Positions 46,030 through 53,572 of a stretch of DNA of 64,000 bases are shown piece after piece (position 1 is the stretch's first letter; every line of letters begins with the position of its first letter). The stretch is from Roseobacter sp. HKCCD6576-2 (GTDB taxonomy: Bacteria; Pseudomonadota; Alphaproteobacteria; Rhodobacterales; Rhodobacteraceae): positions 359,095 to 423,094 of the forward strand of contig NZ_WVNW01000003.1 in assembly GCF_013179285.1 (NCBI RefSeq), written 5' to 3'. The position numbers and the translations under genes are program-made. The notes below the pieces were generated by a model. The model worked only from the letters and a program-made list of their open reading frames with translations. It made no database searches and had not been told where the DNA came from.

Positions 46030-46044
46030 TGACTATAATTGTCA
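46030..46044. promoter_or_regulatory. Iron-responsive box upstream of hmuR
   Basis: TGA-CTATAATTG-TCA, a TGA-N9-TCA box preceded by C, lies 89 nt before the hmuR start and after the tonB stop. It is well placed to control hmuR. Confidence 0.6.
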
Positions 46045-46076
46045 AGTACTGTGCCGGTTTATCTCAGATCAATGGT

Positions 46077-47057
46077 CTACGGCGAGCGCACTGTGACATT
46101 GAAGCGACGCTGTGCGCCGATGGGTGGCGCTGGAAAAGGCACCGCGCGCTGCACATAGGCCAAGGCCAACCTGTCGAATTCGGCACTTCCGGAGCTGCGC
46201 GCGACGAACAGTTGGGCCAGGCCACCATTGGATGTTAGGGTGAATGCCACTACGGCGGCGGCCTCGACCTCCGAATTTGGAGGACGGATACGGCTCAACC
46301 GGCGCAGGACTTGCTGCGGATAGCGGGCGATGGCGCGCCCGTCCTCCGCCGCTTGCCCAACGTCGCCTCTCTGCGTCTGGGCCGCCGTGCCAGGGGCCGC
46401 ACCATCGGCACGTCCGACCCGTGTGGTTTCTTGAGCATTGCCTTGCGGCTGCCAGGGCGCGGGAGGGTCCGTGCGCCCGGGTCGTGTCAGGCGTTGCTGC
46501 GGGCGCGGCGTTTCGGCGGTGGGGGTTTGAACGACCGGAGGGCTCTGGCCGACAACCGTATCCAGCGGTGCGGGCGTCGCTGAGGCCATTGGCGTGGGAA
46601 CTGCGGCGGTTGCCGCGATTCTTTGAGTCGGCGTCGCCAAGGGCGTTTGTAGACTTGCTATGGGCTCGGGCGCGATCGGTGTTGGAGCGGTTGGAAGTAT
46701 CGCCATAGCTGCGTCAGCGGCTTCGAGTGCAGCAGCTGAAGGGCTGGCCTCTAATGCCGAGGTAGGCGCGGGGTCCATCACCTGATCAGGCACCTCAGTG
46801 CGGGGGGCCGTAACCGGCTCGGTCACCCTGACCGCCATCGGATCCACCTCCGATGGTTCGATAGGTTCGGGATCGGTGGTGCTGCTGATTGTGCCTGCGA
46901 CAGCGTCTTCAAACCCATTGCCGACCATCGCCAGTTGCGTCGGTCCCCCGGCGAGCGTCTGTTCTTCGGCTGGCGCGAGGATGGCCAAAACGCCCGCATG
47001 CAGGGCCAGGGACAGCGTCCCGGCGCAGACCACCACAAGCGCCGCGCGCGCCCTCAC
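46077..47057 (-). CDS. tonB: TonB-family energy transducer
   Basis: A 326-residue protein with an N-terminal anchor (ALVVVCAGTLSLALHAGVLAIL), a long Pro/Ala/Thr-rich periplasmic spacer (about residues 45-230) and a C-terminal TonB domain (VVAFTLTSNGGLAQLFVARS, FPAPPIGAQRRFNVTV). It couples the proton gradient to HmuR. It overlaps the second exbD gene by 4 nt and is the last gene of the exbB-exbD-exbD-tonB unit. Confidence 0.88.
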   Translation of the reverse strand: MRARAALVVVCAGTLSLALHAGVLAILAPAEEQTLAGGPTQLAMVGNGFEDAVAGTISSTTDPEPIEPSEVDPMAVRVTEPVTAPRTEVPDQVMDPAPTSALEASPSAAALEAADAAMAILPTAPTPIAPEPIASLQTPLATPTQRIAATAAVPTPMASATPAPLDTVVGQSPPVVQTPTAETPRPQQRLTRPGRTDPPAPWQPQGNAQETTRVGRADGAAPGTAAQTQRGDVGQAAEDGRAIARYPQQVLRRLSRIRPPNSEVEAAAVVAFTLTSNGGLAQLFVARSSGSAEFDRLALAYVQRAVPFPAPPIGAQRRFNVTVRSP

Positions 47058-47449
47058 CGCAGCCCCCGTTCGGTCACGATCCAGACCTCTTCCGCCCCGG
47101 CAAGCCGCAACTCCGCCGCTATGGCCACCAGCCGCGCCGCGGGCAGGTCTCGGTCCGGCACCACGCGCAAGGCCGTCTGTCCGGACATCTCTGACAGGCG
47201 CGCGGTCAGATAACCCTCCGACGTGATCTCGGCGCCGCGATAGAGCATGGTGCCATCGGCGCGAACCACGGCAGCATCGGGCGGCGCACGCCCGTCTAGT
47301 CGAGCGGTTTCAACAAGGCTGACCGACCGGTCCAGCGGTGGCGCGATGGCTGCTGTGACGAGGAAAAAGACCAGCATCAAGAACACGATATTGATCAGCG
47401 CGATCAAAGGTTCCGACCGCCGACGCGGCATGATGGGGGCCAGCGCCAT
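47054..47449 (-). CDS. exbD: ExbD-family protein (second copy)
   Basis: A 131-residue protein with a short basic N-terminus, one span (PLIALINIVFLMLVFFLVTA) and a periplasmic domain. The intramembrane carboxylate normally seen as Asp in LTPLIDVIFLLL is Asn here (LIALINIVFLML). The first copy at 47455 keeps the Asp. The proton-conducting function of this copy is therefore doubtful. It overlaps tonB by 4 nt. Confidence 0.85.
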   Translation of the reverse strand: MALAPIMPRRRSEPLIALINIVFLMLVFFLVTAAIAPPLDRSVSLVETARLDGRAPPDAAVVRADGTMLYRGAEITSEGYLTARLSEMSGQTALRVVPDRDLPAARLVAIAAELRLAGAEEVWIVTERGLR

Positions 47450-47454
47450 TTCGG

Positions 47455-47832
47455 CTACTCCAACACGCTCACGGCAAGGTCCGCGGCGCGGCGCATCACT
47501 GTCAGCAGGTCCACCAGACGTTGCGAAGACACCTCCCCATGCAAGGTAACCAGCAGAGGTTGCGTTTCTTCCGCGCCGAGGGCGTTGATCGCCGGGACTA
47601 ATGCTTCCAACGGCAAAACGGTGCCGTTCAGAACCACCGTGTCGGGCGTAAGTTGCACGAAGAGCGGCGCTGTTTCACTTGCGGTCCCGCTCCCGGCATT
47701 CAGCAGCGGAATCTCGGCAAAGCGCGAGGAAGTGGAGCTGAGCATGAAGAACAGGAGCAGCAGGAAGATGATATCGATCAGCGGCGTCAGAGTCACCGGA
47801 CGACGTTTGAACGGCGCGAGCTTAAGAGGCAT
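47455..47832 (-). CDS. exbD: ExbD biopolymer transport protein (first copy)
   Basis: A 125-residue single-span protein. The membrane segment TPLIDIIFLLLLFFMLSS carries the conserved Asp needed for proton-driven energisation of TonB. A periplasmic domain of about 75 residues follows. It overlaps the exbB gene by 11 nt and lies 5 nt before the second exbD. It forms the ExbB-ExbD motor in the inner membrane. Confidence 0.9.
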   Translation of the reverse strand: MPLKLAPFKRRPVTLTPLIDIIFLLLLFFMLSSTSSRFAEIPLLNAGSGTASETAPLFVQLTPDTVVLNGTVLPLEALVPAINALGAEETQPLLVTLHGEVSSQRLVDLLTVMRRAADLAVSVLE

Positions 47833-48502
47833 GGGCCGATCCCTGCGCCGAGGGGACGCGCGCTTGCGCCGGGTCGTTCAGCAGCGCTCCGGGCGTTGGG
47901 TGGGACAGTGTTTCGAGCGCGAGGTCTATCCTGGCCCGCTCCCGCGCCGCGCGGCTTTCGAAAAAGGTCAGCGCCAGAGAAGTCGGCATGGCCACTGCCA
48001 GGCCCGCAGCGGTGGTCAGAAGCGCGACCCAGATGCCACCCGCAAGCACGGTCGGGTCGACCGCATCGCCTGCCGCCTGAAGCGCCTGGAACGCGTCGAT
48101 CATACCGAGCACGGTTCCAAACAGACCCAGAAGCGGAGCGATCTGCGCGATGCTGTCGAACAGTCGGAAACCGCGCTGGACCTCCGCCAACCGGTCCTCC
48201 GCCATCGCAATCAGGCGGGATTTCTGGGCCTTGTCGCTGGTGAGCGCGAGACTCAGAACCGGCGCGACATGGTTGCGGCTGGCGGATAGGGCGCGGCGTG
48301 CTGCGACTTCATCGCCGGCATCGCGTGCCGCCACAGCCAGGTCGATTGCAGCATAGCGGCCCACTCCGAGGGACCAGAACTGCCAGATTTTGTAGAGAAA
48401 AACGGCAACCACCAAGACGGAAAGACCAAGCAGGATCGCGATCACCGGCCCGCCAAGGTCGATGAGTGCGATCAGGCGTTCTAAGAGGGCTGCGATGTCC
48501 AT
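47822..48502 (-). CDS. exbB: ExbB/MotA/TolQ-family proton channel protein
   Basis: A 226-residue protein with three spans: GGPVIAILLGLSVLVVAVFL, IAQIAPLLGLFGTVLGMIDAF and ILAGGIWVALLTTAAGLAVAMPTSLAL (near residues 15-35, 110-130, 145-175). The GLFGTVLGMI segment is the ExbB hallmark. It forms the motor with ExbD. Its start overlaps the stop of the small secreted protein by 1 nt. Confidence 0.9.
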   Translation of the reverse strand: MDIAALLERLIALIDLGGPVIAILLGLSVLVVAVFLYKIWQFWSLGVGRYAAIDLAVAARDAGDEVAARRALSASRNHVAPVLSLALTSDKAQKSRLIAMAEDRLAEVQRGFRLFDSIAQIAPLLGLFGTVLGMIDAFQALQAAGDAVDPTVLAGGIWVALLTTAAGLAVAMPTSLALTFFESRAARERARIDLALETLSHPTPGALLNDPAQARVPSAQGSAHAS

Positions 48503-48915
48503 CAGCCGATCACCTCAACATTCATGCGTGTTGAGAGCTCCAGACCATTGGCGCAGGCCGCGCCCGCGCTGCACTCGGCCACGCCATTGATCAACACCCG
48601 CCCTAGCCCGTCACAGGACAGGCCTGGAACATCGAACTGGCGCACACGGGGCACCCCATCGGGCAGTGCGCCGAACTCGAACAGCGTCAGACGATCCACG
48701 CGCCCCTCGGCATCGATCAGAACGGTTTCCAGAGCCAGCGCGGCGAGATCCGTGCCCAAAGCGTTTTCCACCAGGAATGTCAGACGGCACGCGGCGTCGA
48801 GCTGGTCGATCCGGTTCAGTTCCAAGGCCAAGCGGGGCGTGATGTCTTGGGCGGTGGCGGGCGCGGCAATTGCGAAGGCCATGAGCAGAGAGTAGAGAGT
48901 GGGGCGGGCACGCAT
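48502..48915 (-). CDS. Small secreted four-cysteine protein at the head of the exb-tonB operon
   Basis: A 137-residue protein with a signal peptide (LYSLLMAFAIAAPATAQ) and four cysteines at 43, 101, 115 and 121. It begins the transcription unit of exbB-exbD-exbD-tonB. It shares architecture with the secreted protein at 52406: a CxxTF/CxxTL strand, an N residue, and the first two cysteines exactly 58 residues apart. It probably resides in the periplasm with two disulfides. GTG 48924 is an alternative start. No named family is recognised. Confidence 0.65.
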   Translation of the reverse strand: MRARPTLYSLLMAFAIAAPATAQDITPRLALELNRIDQLDAACRLTFLVENALGTDLAALALETVLIDAEGRVDRLTLFEFGALPDGVPRVRQFDVPGLSCDGLGRVLINGVAECSAGAACANGLELSTRMNVEVIG

Positions 48916-49026
48916 GAGGAGCACTTTCCGGGCAAAACTGTCGAGAGAAGGCTGGCACCGGACGGGGCTTGCATCGGCGGTCGGATCAGCATTGTCAGAT
49001 ACCGCTCTTGTTTGGGCTACAAAACC

Positions 49027-49041
49027 TGATTAAAACTGTCA
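49027..49041. promoter_or_regulatory. Iron-responsive box between the exb-tonB operon and hmuS
   Basis: TGA-TTAAAACTG-TCA lies 64 nt before the hmuS start and 112 nt before the divergent small secreted-protein gene. One box could control both divergent units. Confidence 0.6.
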
Positions 49042-49104
49042 ACATCAGCAAGGTGTCCACGACGACGCGTGGTGCCAAGCCCTTCCCTTCAAATGGAGCG
49101 CATC

Positions 49105-50157
49105 ATGGGCCTTGCTGACATCCCCACATCGAAAAAACCCTCCGCGTCGGATATCCGCGCGGCGCTTACCGATGCCACATTGCGCGCCCGCGATCTGGCC
49201 CAGAGCCTTGGCGTGAGAGAGGCGGATCTGATCGCAGCGCAGGTTGGCCACGGGGCCACGCGGATCGCGGCGCATCCCGACCGGCTGATGCCTGCGACTT
49301 GCGGCTTGGGTGAGGTGATGGCGCTGACCCGAAATGACAGCGTCGTGCATGAGCGCACCGGGACCTATGACGACTGGCATTCGGGGGATCATGCCGGAAT
49401 GATCCTCGGCCCCGAGATCGACCTGCGCATCTTTCCCGCTCACTGGGTCCATGGCTTTGCATTACGTAATGAGAGTGGCAAAGGCCCCTCGCGCAGTTTG
49501 CAAGTTTTCGATGCCAGCGGCGAGGCCGTGCACAAAGTCTATCCGCGCGAGGGTACGGACCTGGACGCCTGGGATCGCGCGGTTGCAGATCTCGCAACCG
49601 GCCACATGTCTGACACGCTCCAGCTCGCGCCCGCTGTGCCGGTTGAGGGCGCAAAGAGCCGTCCCGATAAGTCGGAAGAGTTCCGCGCCGCCTGGGCGAA
49701 GATGACCGATACGCATCAGTTCCTGCGGCTGGTGTCGCGGATGAAGATGAATCGACTTGGCGCCTATCGCATCGCGGGCGCACCCTATGCTCTGCCGCTG
49801 GCGCCCGAGGCTCTGAACAGCGCGCTTCTGGCCTGCGCGGCGGAACAGGTGCCGCTGATGCTATTCGTGGGCAATCGCGGCTGCATCCAGATCCATACAG
49901 GTCAGATCGGGACTCTGAAGGAGATGGGCCCATGGCAAAACGTGCTTGACCCACGCTTCAACCTGCATCTGCGGCTCGACCATGTGGCCGAGGTTTGGCT
50001 GGTCGAAAAACCAACCCGTCGCGGCCCTGCTTTAAGCATTGAGGCGTTCACCGCTGATGGCGCGTTGATCCTTCAGCTGTTCGGCTACCGCAAGGAAGGC
50101 GCTGAAGACACCGAAGCCTTCGCCCGCATGGCGGCGGACCTGCCGCACCAGGCCTAG
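49105..50157 (+). CDS. hmuS: Haemin-degrading factor / cytoplasmic haem-binding protein
   Basis: A 350-residue HemS/HmuS-type protein with two repeated halves (about residues 15-165 and 190-340). Each half shows the family pattern, for example LGEVMALTRNDSVVHERTG with HWVHGFAL in the first half and LMLFVGNRGCIQIHTGQIG in the second. It binds haem in the cytoplasm and passes it on or degrades it. The ATG at 49105 has GGAGCGC upstream; ATG 49093 is the alternative. An iron box lies just upstream. Confidence 0.9.
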   Translation: MGLADIPTSKKPSASDIRAALTDATLRARDLAQSLGVREADLIAAQVGHGATRIAAHPDRLMPATCGLGEVMALTRNDSVVHERTGTYDDWHSGDHAGMILGPEIDLRIFPAHWVHGFALRNESGKGPSRSLQVFDASGEAVHKVYPREGTDLDAWDRAVADLATGHMSDTLQLAPAVPVEGAKSRPDKSEEFRAAWAKMTDTHQFLRLVSRMKMNRLGAYRIAGAPYALPLAPEALNSALLACAAEQVPLMLFVGNRGCIQIHTGQIGTLKEMGPWQNVLDPRFNLHLRLDHVAEVWLVEKPTRRGPALSIEAFTADGALILQLFGYRKEGAEDTEAFARMAADLPHQA

Positions 50158-50169
50158 CAGCAGGATACC

Positions 50170-50238
50170 GTGCTGACAGACCTGACCCACGCCATCCACC
50201 CGATGCCGACTGCGCCGTGTCGCGGGCCGCTCCGATGA
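50170..50238 (+). CDS. Possible 22-codon leader peptide before the MFS gene
   Basis: GTG 50170, with AGGA shortly upstream, opens a 22-residue frame rich in Pro, Thr and His (LTDLTHAIHPMPTAPCRG). Its TGA overlaps the MFS ATG (ATGA at 50235). The arrangement would couple MFS translation to the short frame. It could also be chance. Confidence 0.25.
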   Translation: MLTDLTHAIHPMPTAPCRGPLR

Positions 50239-51443
50239 GCGTGCCCGTCGCCCCCACGGCCCTGGCAAGACTCGCCCTATTGCTCGGGCTGGTGCTGATG
50301 GCGATGGGGCAGACATTGCTCTTCGCCCTTTTCGGCCCTCTTGGGCGCGATATGGGTTTATCGGAAATCATGGTTGGCGGCGTTATCTCCCTCGCGGCCG
50401 TCGCGGTGTTTCTGACCTCGCCCTGGTGGGGGCGGCGGAGCGATCTCAGAGGCCGGCGACCGGTCTTCTTGTTCGCCATGGCTGGCTTGGGACTGACGAC
50501 ATTGGGCTTTACGCTGATGCTCGAAGCTGGAAGGGCAGGGTGGGTTATGGGAATCTGGGCCTTTGTTCTGCTGACGCTCGCGCGGGTGATCTATGGGCTA
50601 AGCGTGACCGGCGCGCAGCCCGCGGCGGCCGGGTGGATCGCCGACACAACGACACCCGAAGAACGCACCGGCGGCATGGCGATGATCGGTGCTGCCTATG
50701 GTGTCGGCGCGATCTTAGGGCCGGTCTTGGCCTGGATGTTGTCCGGCTTTGGTCTTTTGGTGCCGCTCTACGCAATCGGTGTCATGGCCTTGGCGATTTT
50801 CATTCTGGCCTGGCGGGCGCTGCCCGAAACCAGGGTGTCGACACCCGACGCCGCACCAATACTTAGCCCGTTCGACCCGCGCCTGCGTCTTGAACTCGGC
50901 ACGCTCGTTATCGTGTTCCTGGTGATCTCCAGCCTGCAACAGACGCTTGCCTTTTATGTGCAGGATACCGGCGGGCTCGACATCGTGGCCACAGTGGCCC
51001 GAGTCGGGCAGGCGCTGGCGCTTCTGGCGCTGGTGATGTTCGCCACGCAGGTGGTTGTCGCGCTGCGCAAACCCTCGCCGAAGCGGATCCTGCGCGTCGG
51101 TCTGATCTTTGGGGCGGGCGGCACGGCGCTCTTGCTGGGCTGGCCCGAACAGCCGGGCATTCTTCTGTCCCACGCGATCCTCGGGTTTGGCATGGGCCTT
51201 GTAATCCCGGGGCTGCAAGGCCTCGCCTCGCTGGCTGTCGATGCCGAGGAACAAGGCGCGGTCGCGGGATTTGTCGCCGCCGCGATGGCTGGCGGCTTTG
51301 TTCTGGGCCCGGTTCTCGGCACGGGGCTCTACGGGCTCTGGCAGGGGCTGCCTTACCTGCTGGCCATTACCTTGCTGCTCCTCTGCGCGGCGCTGCATCT
51401 GCGCAGAATGCGGCCAGAAGGGTCGGGAAAAGCGCCTGCATGA
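50235..51443 (+). CDS. Major facilitator superfamily transporter
   Basis: A 402-residue membrane protein with twelve predicted spans. The loop 2-3 motif WWGRRSDLRGRRPVF and GAAYGVGAILGPVLAWML in span 5 are those of the drug/proton-antiporter branch. It lies 77 nt after hmuS in an iron-regulated unit. Export of a siderophore or a haem breakdown product is therefore possible but unproven. GTG 50217 is an alternative start. Confidence 0.88.
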   Translation: MSVPVAPTALARLALLLGLVLMAMGQTLLFALFGPLGRDMGLSEIMVGGVISLAAVAVFLTSPWWGRRSDLRGRRPVFLFAMAGLGLTTLGFTLMLEAGRAGWVMGIWAFVLLTLARVIYGLSVTGAQPAAAGWIADTTTPEERTGGMAMIGAAYGVGAILGPVLAWMLSGFGLLVPLYAIGVMALAIFILAWRALPETRVSTPDAAPILSPFDPRLRLELGTLVIVFLVISSLQQTLAFYVQDTGGLDIVATVARVGQALALLALVMFATQVVVALRKPSPKRILRVGLIFGAGGTALLLGWPEQPGILLSHAILGFGMGLVIPGLQGLASLAVDAEEQGAVAGFVAAAMAGGFVLGPVLGTGLYGLWQGLPYLLAITLLLLCAALHLRRMRPEGSGKAPA

Positions 51444-51482
51444 AACCCTTGCACTTCAAACGGTTTTGAGTGACGCTTATCC

Positions 51483-51497
51483 TGACTAAAATAGTCA
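51483..51497. promoter_or_regulatory. Iron-responsive box upstream of the siderophore-interacting operon
   Basis: TGA-CTAAAATAG-TCA is the best box in the window. With its flanks, CTGACTA-AAA-TAGTCAG (51482-51498) is a perfect 7+7 palindrome. It lies 88 nt before the siderophore-interacting protein start. Confidence 0.7.
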
Positions 51498-51584
51498 GAT
51501 TCTTTTGATCCACCTACGGAGGATGTTTGGCATGACAGGGCAGAGATGCTTCAAGACGGGCGTCGACGGTGTCGGGGCGGCCCC

Positions 51585-52409
51585 ATGAACACCATGGTCC
51601 CACCCCAACGGGTTCAGACGATGCTCAATGTGGCTGCGGCCGCCCATGTGACGCCGAACATGATCCGGGTGACCCTTCAGGGGCCGGATCTGGCGGGCCT
51701 TCCGGCCTCCGTCGCGGGCGGGCATTGCAAGCTGATGATCCCCGAACCAGGTCAATCTCGCAGCGCCTTTGCGCAGCAATGCGCCAATGGACCGAAACCG
51801 ATCACCCGGACCTATACGGTGCGCCATGCCAGGCCAGAGCGGCAGGAGATCGATATCGATTTTGTCGCCCATGGCGATGACGGCCCGGCCTCGGCCTGGG
51901 CGGCGCGGGCGATACCGGGCGATTTTATCGGATTTGCGGGGCCAGGGGCGCCAAAGCTAACGGTGTTTGATGCCGATTTCTACCTGATCGCCGCAGATAT
52001 ATCGGCCCTGCCGGTCGCGGCGGCGGTGCTGGAGGCTCTGCCGCGCGAGGCCAAGGGGATCGCGATTTTCGAAGTGACAAGCGCCGAGGACCGGCAGGAA
52101 ATCGACGCGCCGCCCGGTGTCTCGCAGCACTGGCTGGTGCACCCGGACCCGCATGAGGCCTCGCGCAGCCAGATCGAGATGGTTGAGGCGATGCCGTGGC
52201 CCGAGGGCCGGGTGCGCACGATGATCGCGGGCGAGACCAGTGTCATCCGGTCCCTGCGGCTGTTCCTGCGCCAAGACCAGGGCCTTGATCGGCGCGATGT
52301 TTATGCCTCGGGCTATTGGCGCATTGGGCTGGCCGAAGACGAGCATCAGAAAGTGAAACGGGAGTTGGACGCGGCGGATGAGGCGCGTCTTGCAGGAGGA
52401 CTGACATGA
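51585..52409 (+). CDS. Siderophore-interacting protein (FAD-binding ferric reductase family)
   Basis: A 274-residue flavoprotein of the ViuB/YqjH type. It has the FAD-binding strand RTYTVRHAR, an N-terminal beta-barrel (NMIRVTLQGPDLAGL) and a C-terminal NADPH-binding part with GYWRIGLAEDEH. It reduces ferric siderophores in the cytoplasm to release iron. The start at 51585 has no strong ribosome-binding site. An iron box lies upstream, and the stop overlaps the next start (ATGA). Confidence 0.88.
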   Translation: MNTMVPPQRVQTMLNVAAAAHVTPNMIRVTLQGPDLAGLPASVAGGHCKLMIPEPGQSRSAFAQQCANGPKPITRTYTVRHARPERQEIDIDFVAHGDDGPASAWAARAIPGDFIGFAGPGAPKLTVFDADFYLIAADISALPVAAAVLEALPREAKGIAIFEVTSAEDRQEIDAPPGVSQHWLVHPDPHEASRSQIEMVEAMPWPEGRVRTMIAGETSVIRSLRLFLRQDQGLDRRDVYASGYWRIGLAEDEHQKVKRELDAADEARLAGGLT

Positions 52410-52816
52410 GACCCACGATCCTCGCGGTCGCTCTGGCCGCAACCCTCGCCGCGCCCGCCTGGGCCGAGTACCGGGTGGAATTCGAGGGTGTGAGTTTCCG
52501 CGAATACTATTGCGGCGTGACTCTCACCATGACCAATGAAAGCGACGAAACCCTGACTGAGATCAACGGCTTCGTCGCCTCCCTGATCGATGGTCAGCAG
52601 GTTGGGCGCAGCCGGGGCATGTCCTTTCTGGACCTCGCACCGGGCGAGAGCGCCAGCAACCTGTTCGAGGCGCCGAATGCGCCCTGCGATCAGGCCACGG
52701 AATATGTGTTCATCGTCGGCGCCTGCCGGTTCGGCGCCAGCTTTGCCCCGCAGGAAGAGTGTGCGGCGCGCATCAGCGGCGTCGCCCCCGTCGCGGCAGA
52801 GGCCAGCGTGCCTTAA
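52406..52816 (+). CDS. Small secreted four-cysteine protein of the siderophore operon
   Basis: A 136-residue protein with a signal peptide (ILAVALAATLAAPAWA) and cysteines at 36, 94, 107 and 119. The order of motifs (CGVTLTMTN, then SLIDGQQVGR, then NAPCD) parallels the secreted protein at 48502, with the same 58-residue spacing between the first two cysteines. It is co-transcribed with the siderophore-interacting protein and the Suf-like pair. It is probably periplasmic; the function is unknown. Confidence 0.7.
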   Translation: MRPTILAVALAATLAAPAWAEYRVEFEGVSFREYYCGVTLTMTNESDETLTEINGFVASLIDGQQVGRSRGMSFLDLAPGESASNLFEAPNAPCDQATEYVFIVGACRFGASFAPQEECAARISGVAPVAAEASVP

Positions 52817-52830
52817 CGGAGGACCAAGAG

Positions 52831-53541
52831 ATGTTAGAAATGCGCAATCTGACCGTGGTCGTCGGGGACACACCCGTTCTGAGCGACATCGACCTGTCTT
52901 TGCCCGAGGGGGAGTTGCATGTGCTGCTTGGCCCCAACGGGTCTGGCAAATCGAGCCTGTTGGCGAGCATCATGGGCCTGCCGCCTTATGAGGTTGTGGC
53001 CGGAGAAATCCTCTACGATGGCCAACCGATCCAGGCGCTGCCGCTGAACGAACGGGCCGCACTTGGCATCGGACTGGCCTATCAGCGCCCGCCGAGCCTC
53101 GATGGTGTAACGCTCAAGAGCTTCGCGACCGCGCTTGGCGCCGCGGACCGGCTCGGGGCGGAGGCGGAGGCGCTTGATCTTACCGATTTCCTGGGCCGGG
53201 ATATCAATGTCGGCTTTTCGGGTGGCGAGATCAAACGGTGGGAGGTGTTGAAACTGGTCCTGCAGGACCCGCGCCTATTGCTCTTCGATGAGCCCGAAAG
53301 CGGGGTCGATCTGGAACACGTCATTGCCGTGGGGGAGGCCATCGCGCGCGCCGTGCGTAGCGCTGATCGCTCGGGGAGTGCCTGTTCCGGGCTGGTCATC
53401 ACCCATACCGGCCTGATCCTGAACCATGTGAAGGCCGACCGGGCGCATATCCTGCAAGGCGGGCGTATCCTGCATTCGGGCGATCCGCAGGCGCTTTTCG
53501 CGCATATCCAAAGCCATGGCTACAGCGCCCCGGCCGCCTGA
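52831..53541 (+). CDS. SufC-like ATPase of a minimal Suf (SMS-type) pair
   Basis: A 236-residue ABC-type ATPase without a permease partner. Walker A is GPNGSGKSS, the signature is FSGGEIKRWEVLKLV and Walker B with D-loop is LLLFDEPESGVDLE. The GGEIKR and DEPESGVDLE forms are those I know from archaeal SufC rather than the canonical proteobacterial SufC. ACGGAGGA precedes the ATG at 52831. With the following SufB/D-like protein it could assemble or hold an Fe-S cluster. Confidence 0.8.
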   Translation: MLEMRNLTVVVGDTPVLSDIDLSLPEGELHVLLGPNGSGKSSLLASIMGLPPYEVVAGEILYDGQPIQALPLNERAALGIGLAYQRPPSLDGVTLKSFATALGAADRLGAEAEALDLTDFLGRDINVGFSGGEIKRWEVLKLVLQDPRLLLFDEPESGVDLEHVIAVGEAIARAVRSADRSGSACSGLVITHTGLILNHVKADRAHILQGGRILHSGDPQALFAHIQSHGYSAPAA

Positions 53542-53572
53542 GCCGCCAGCGCCCTTTTGTGGAGGACCCCAG

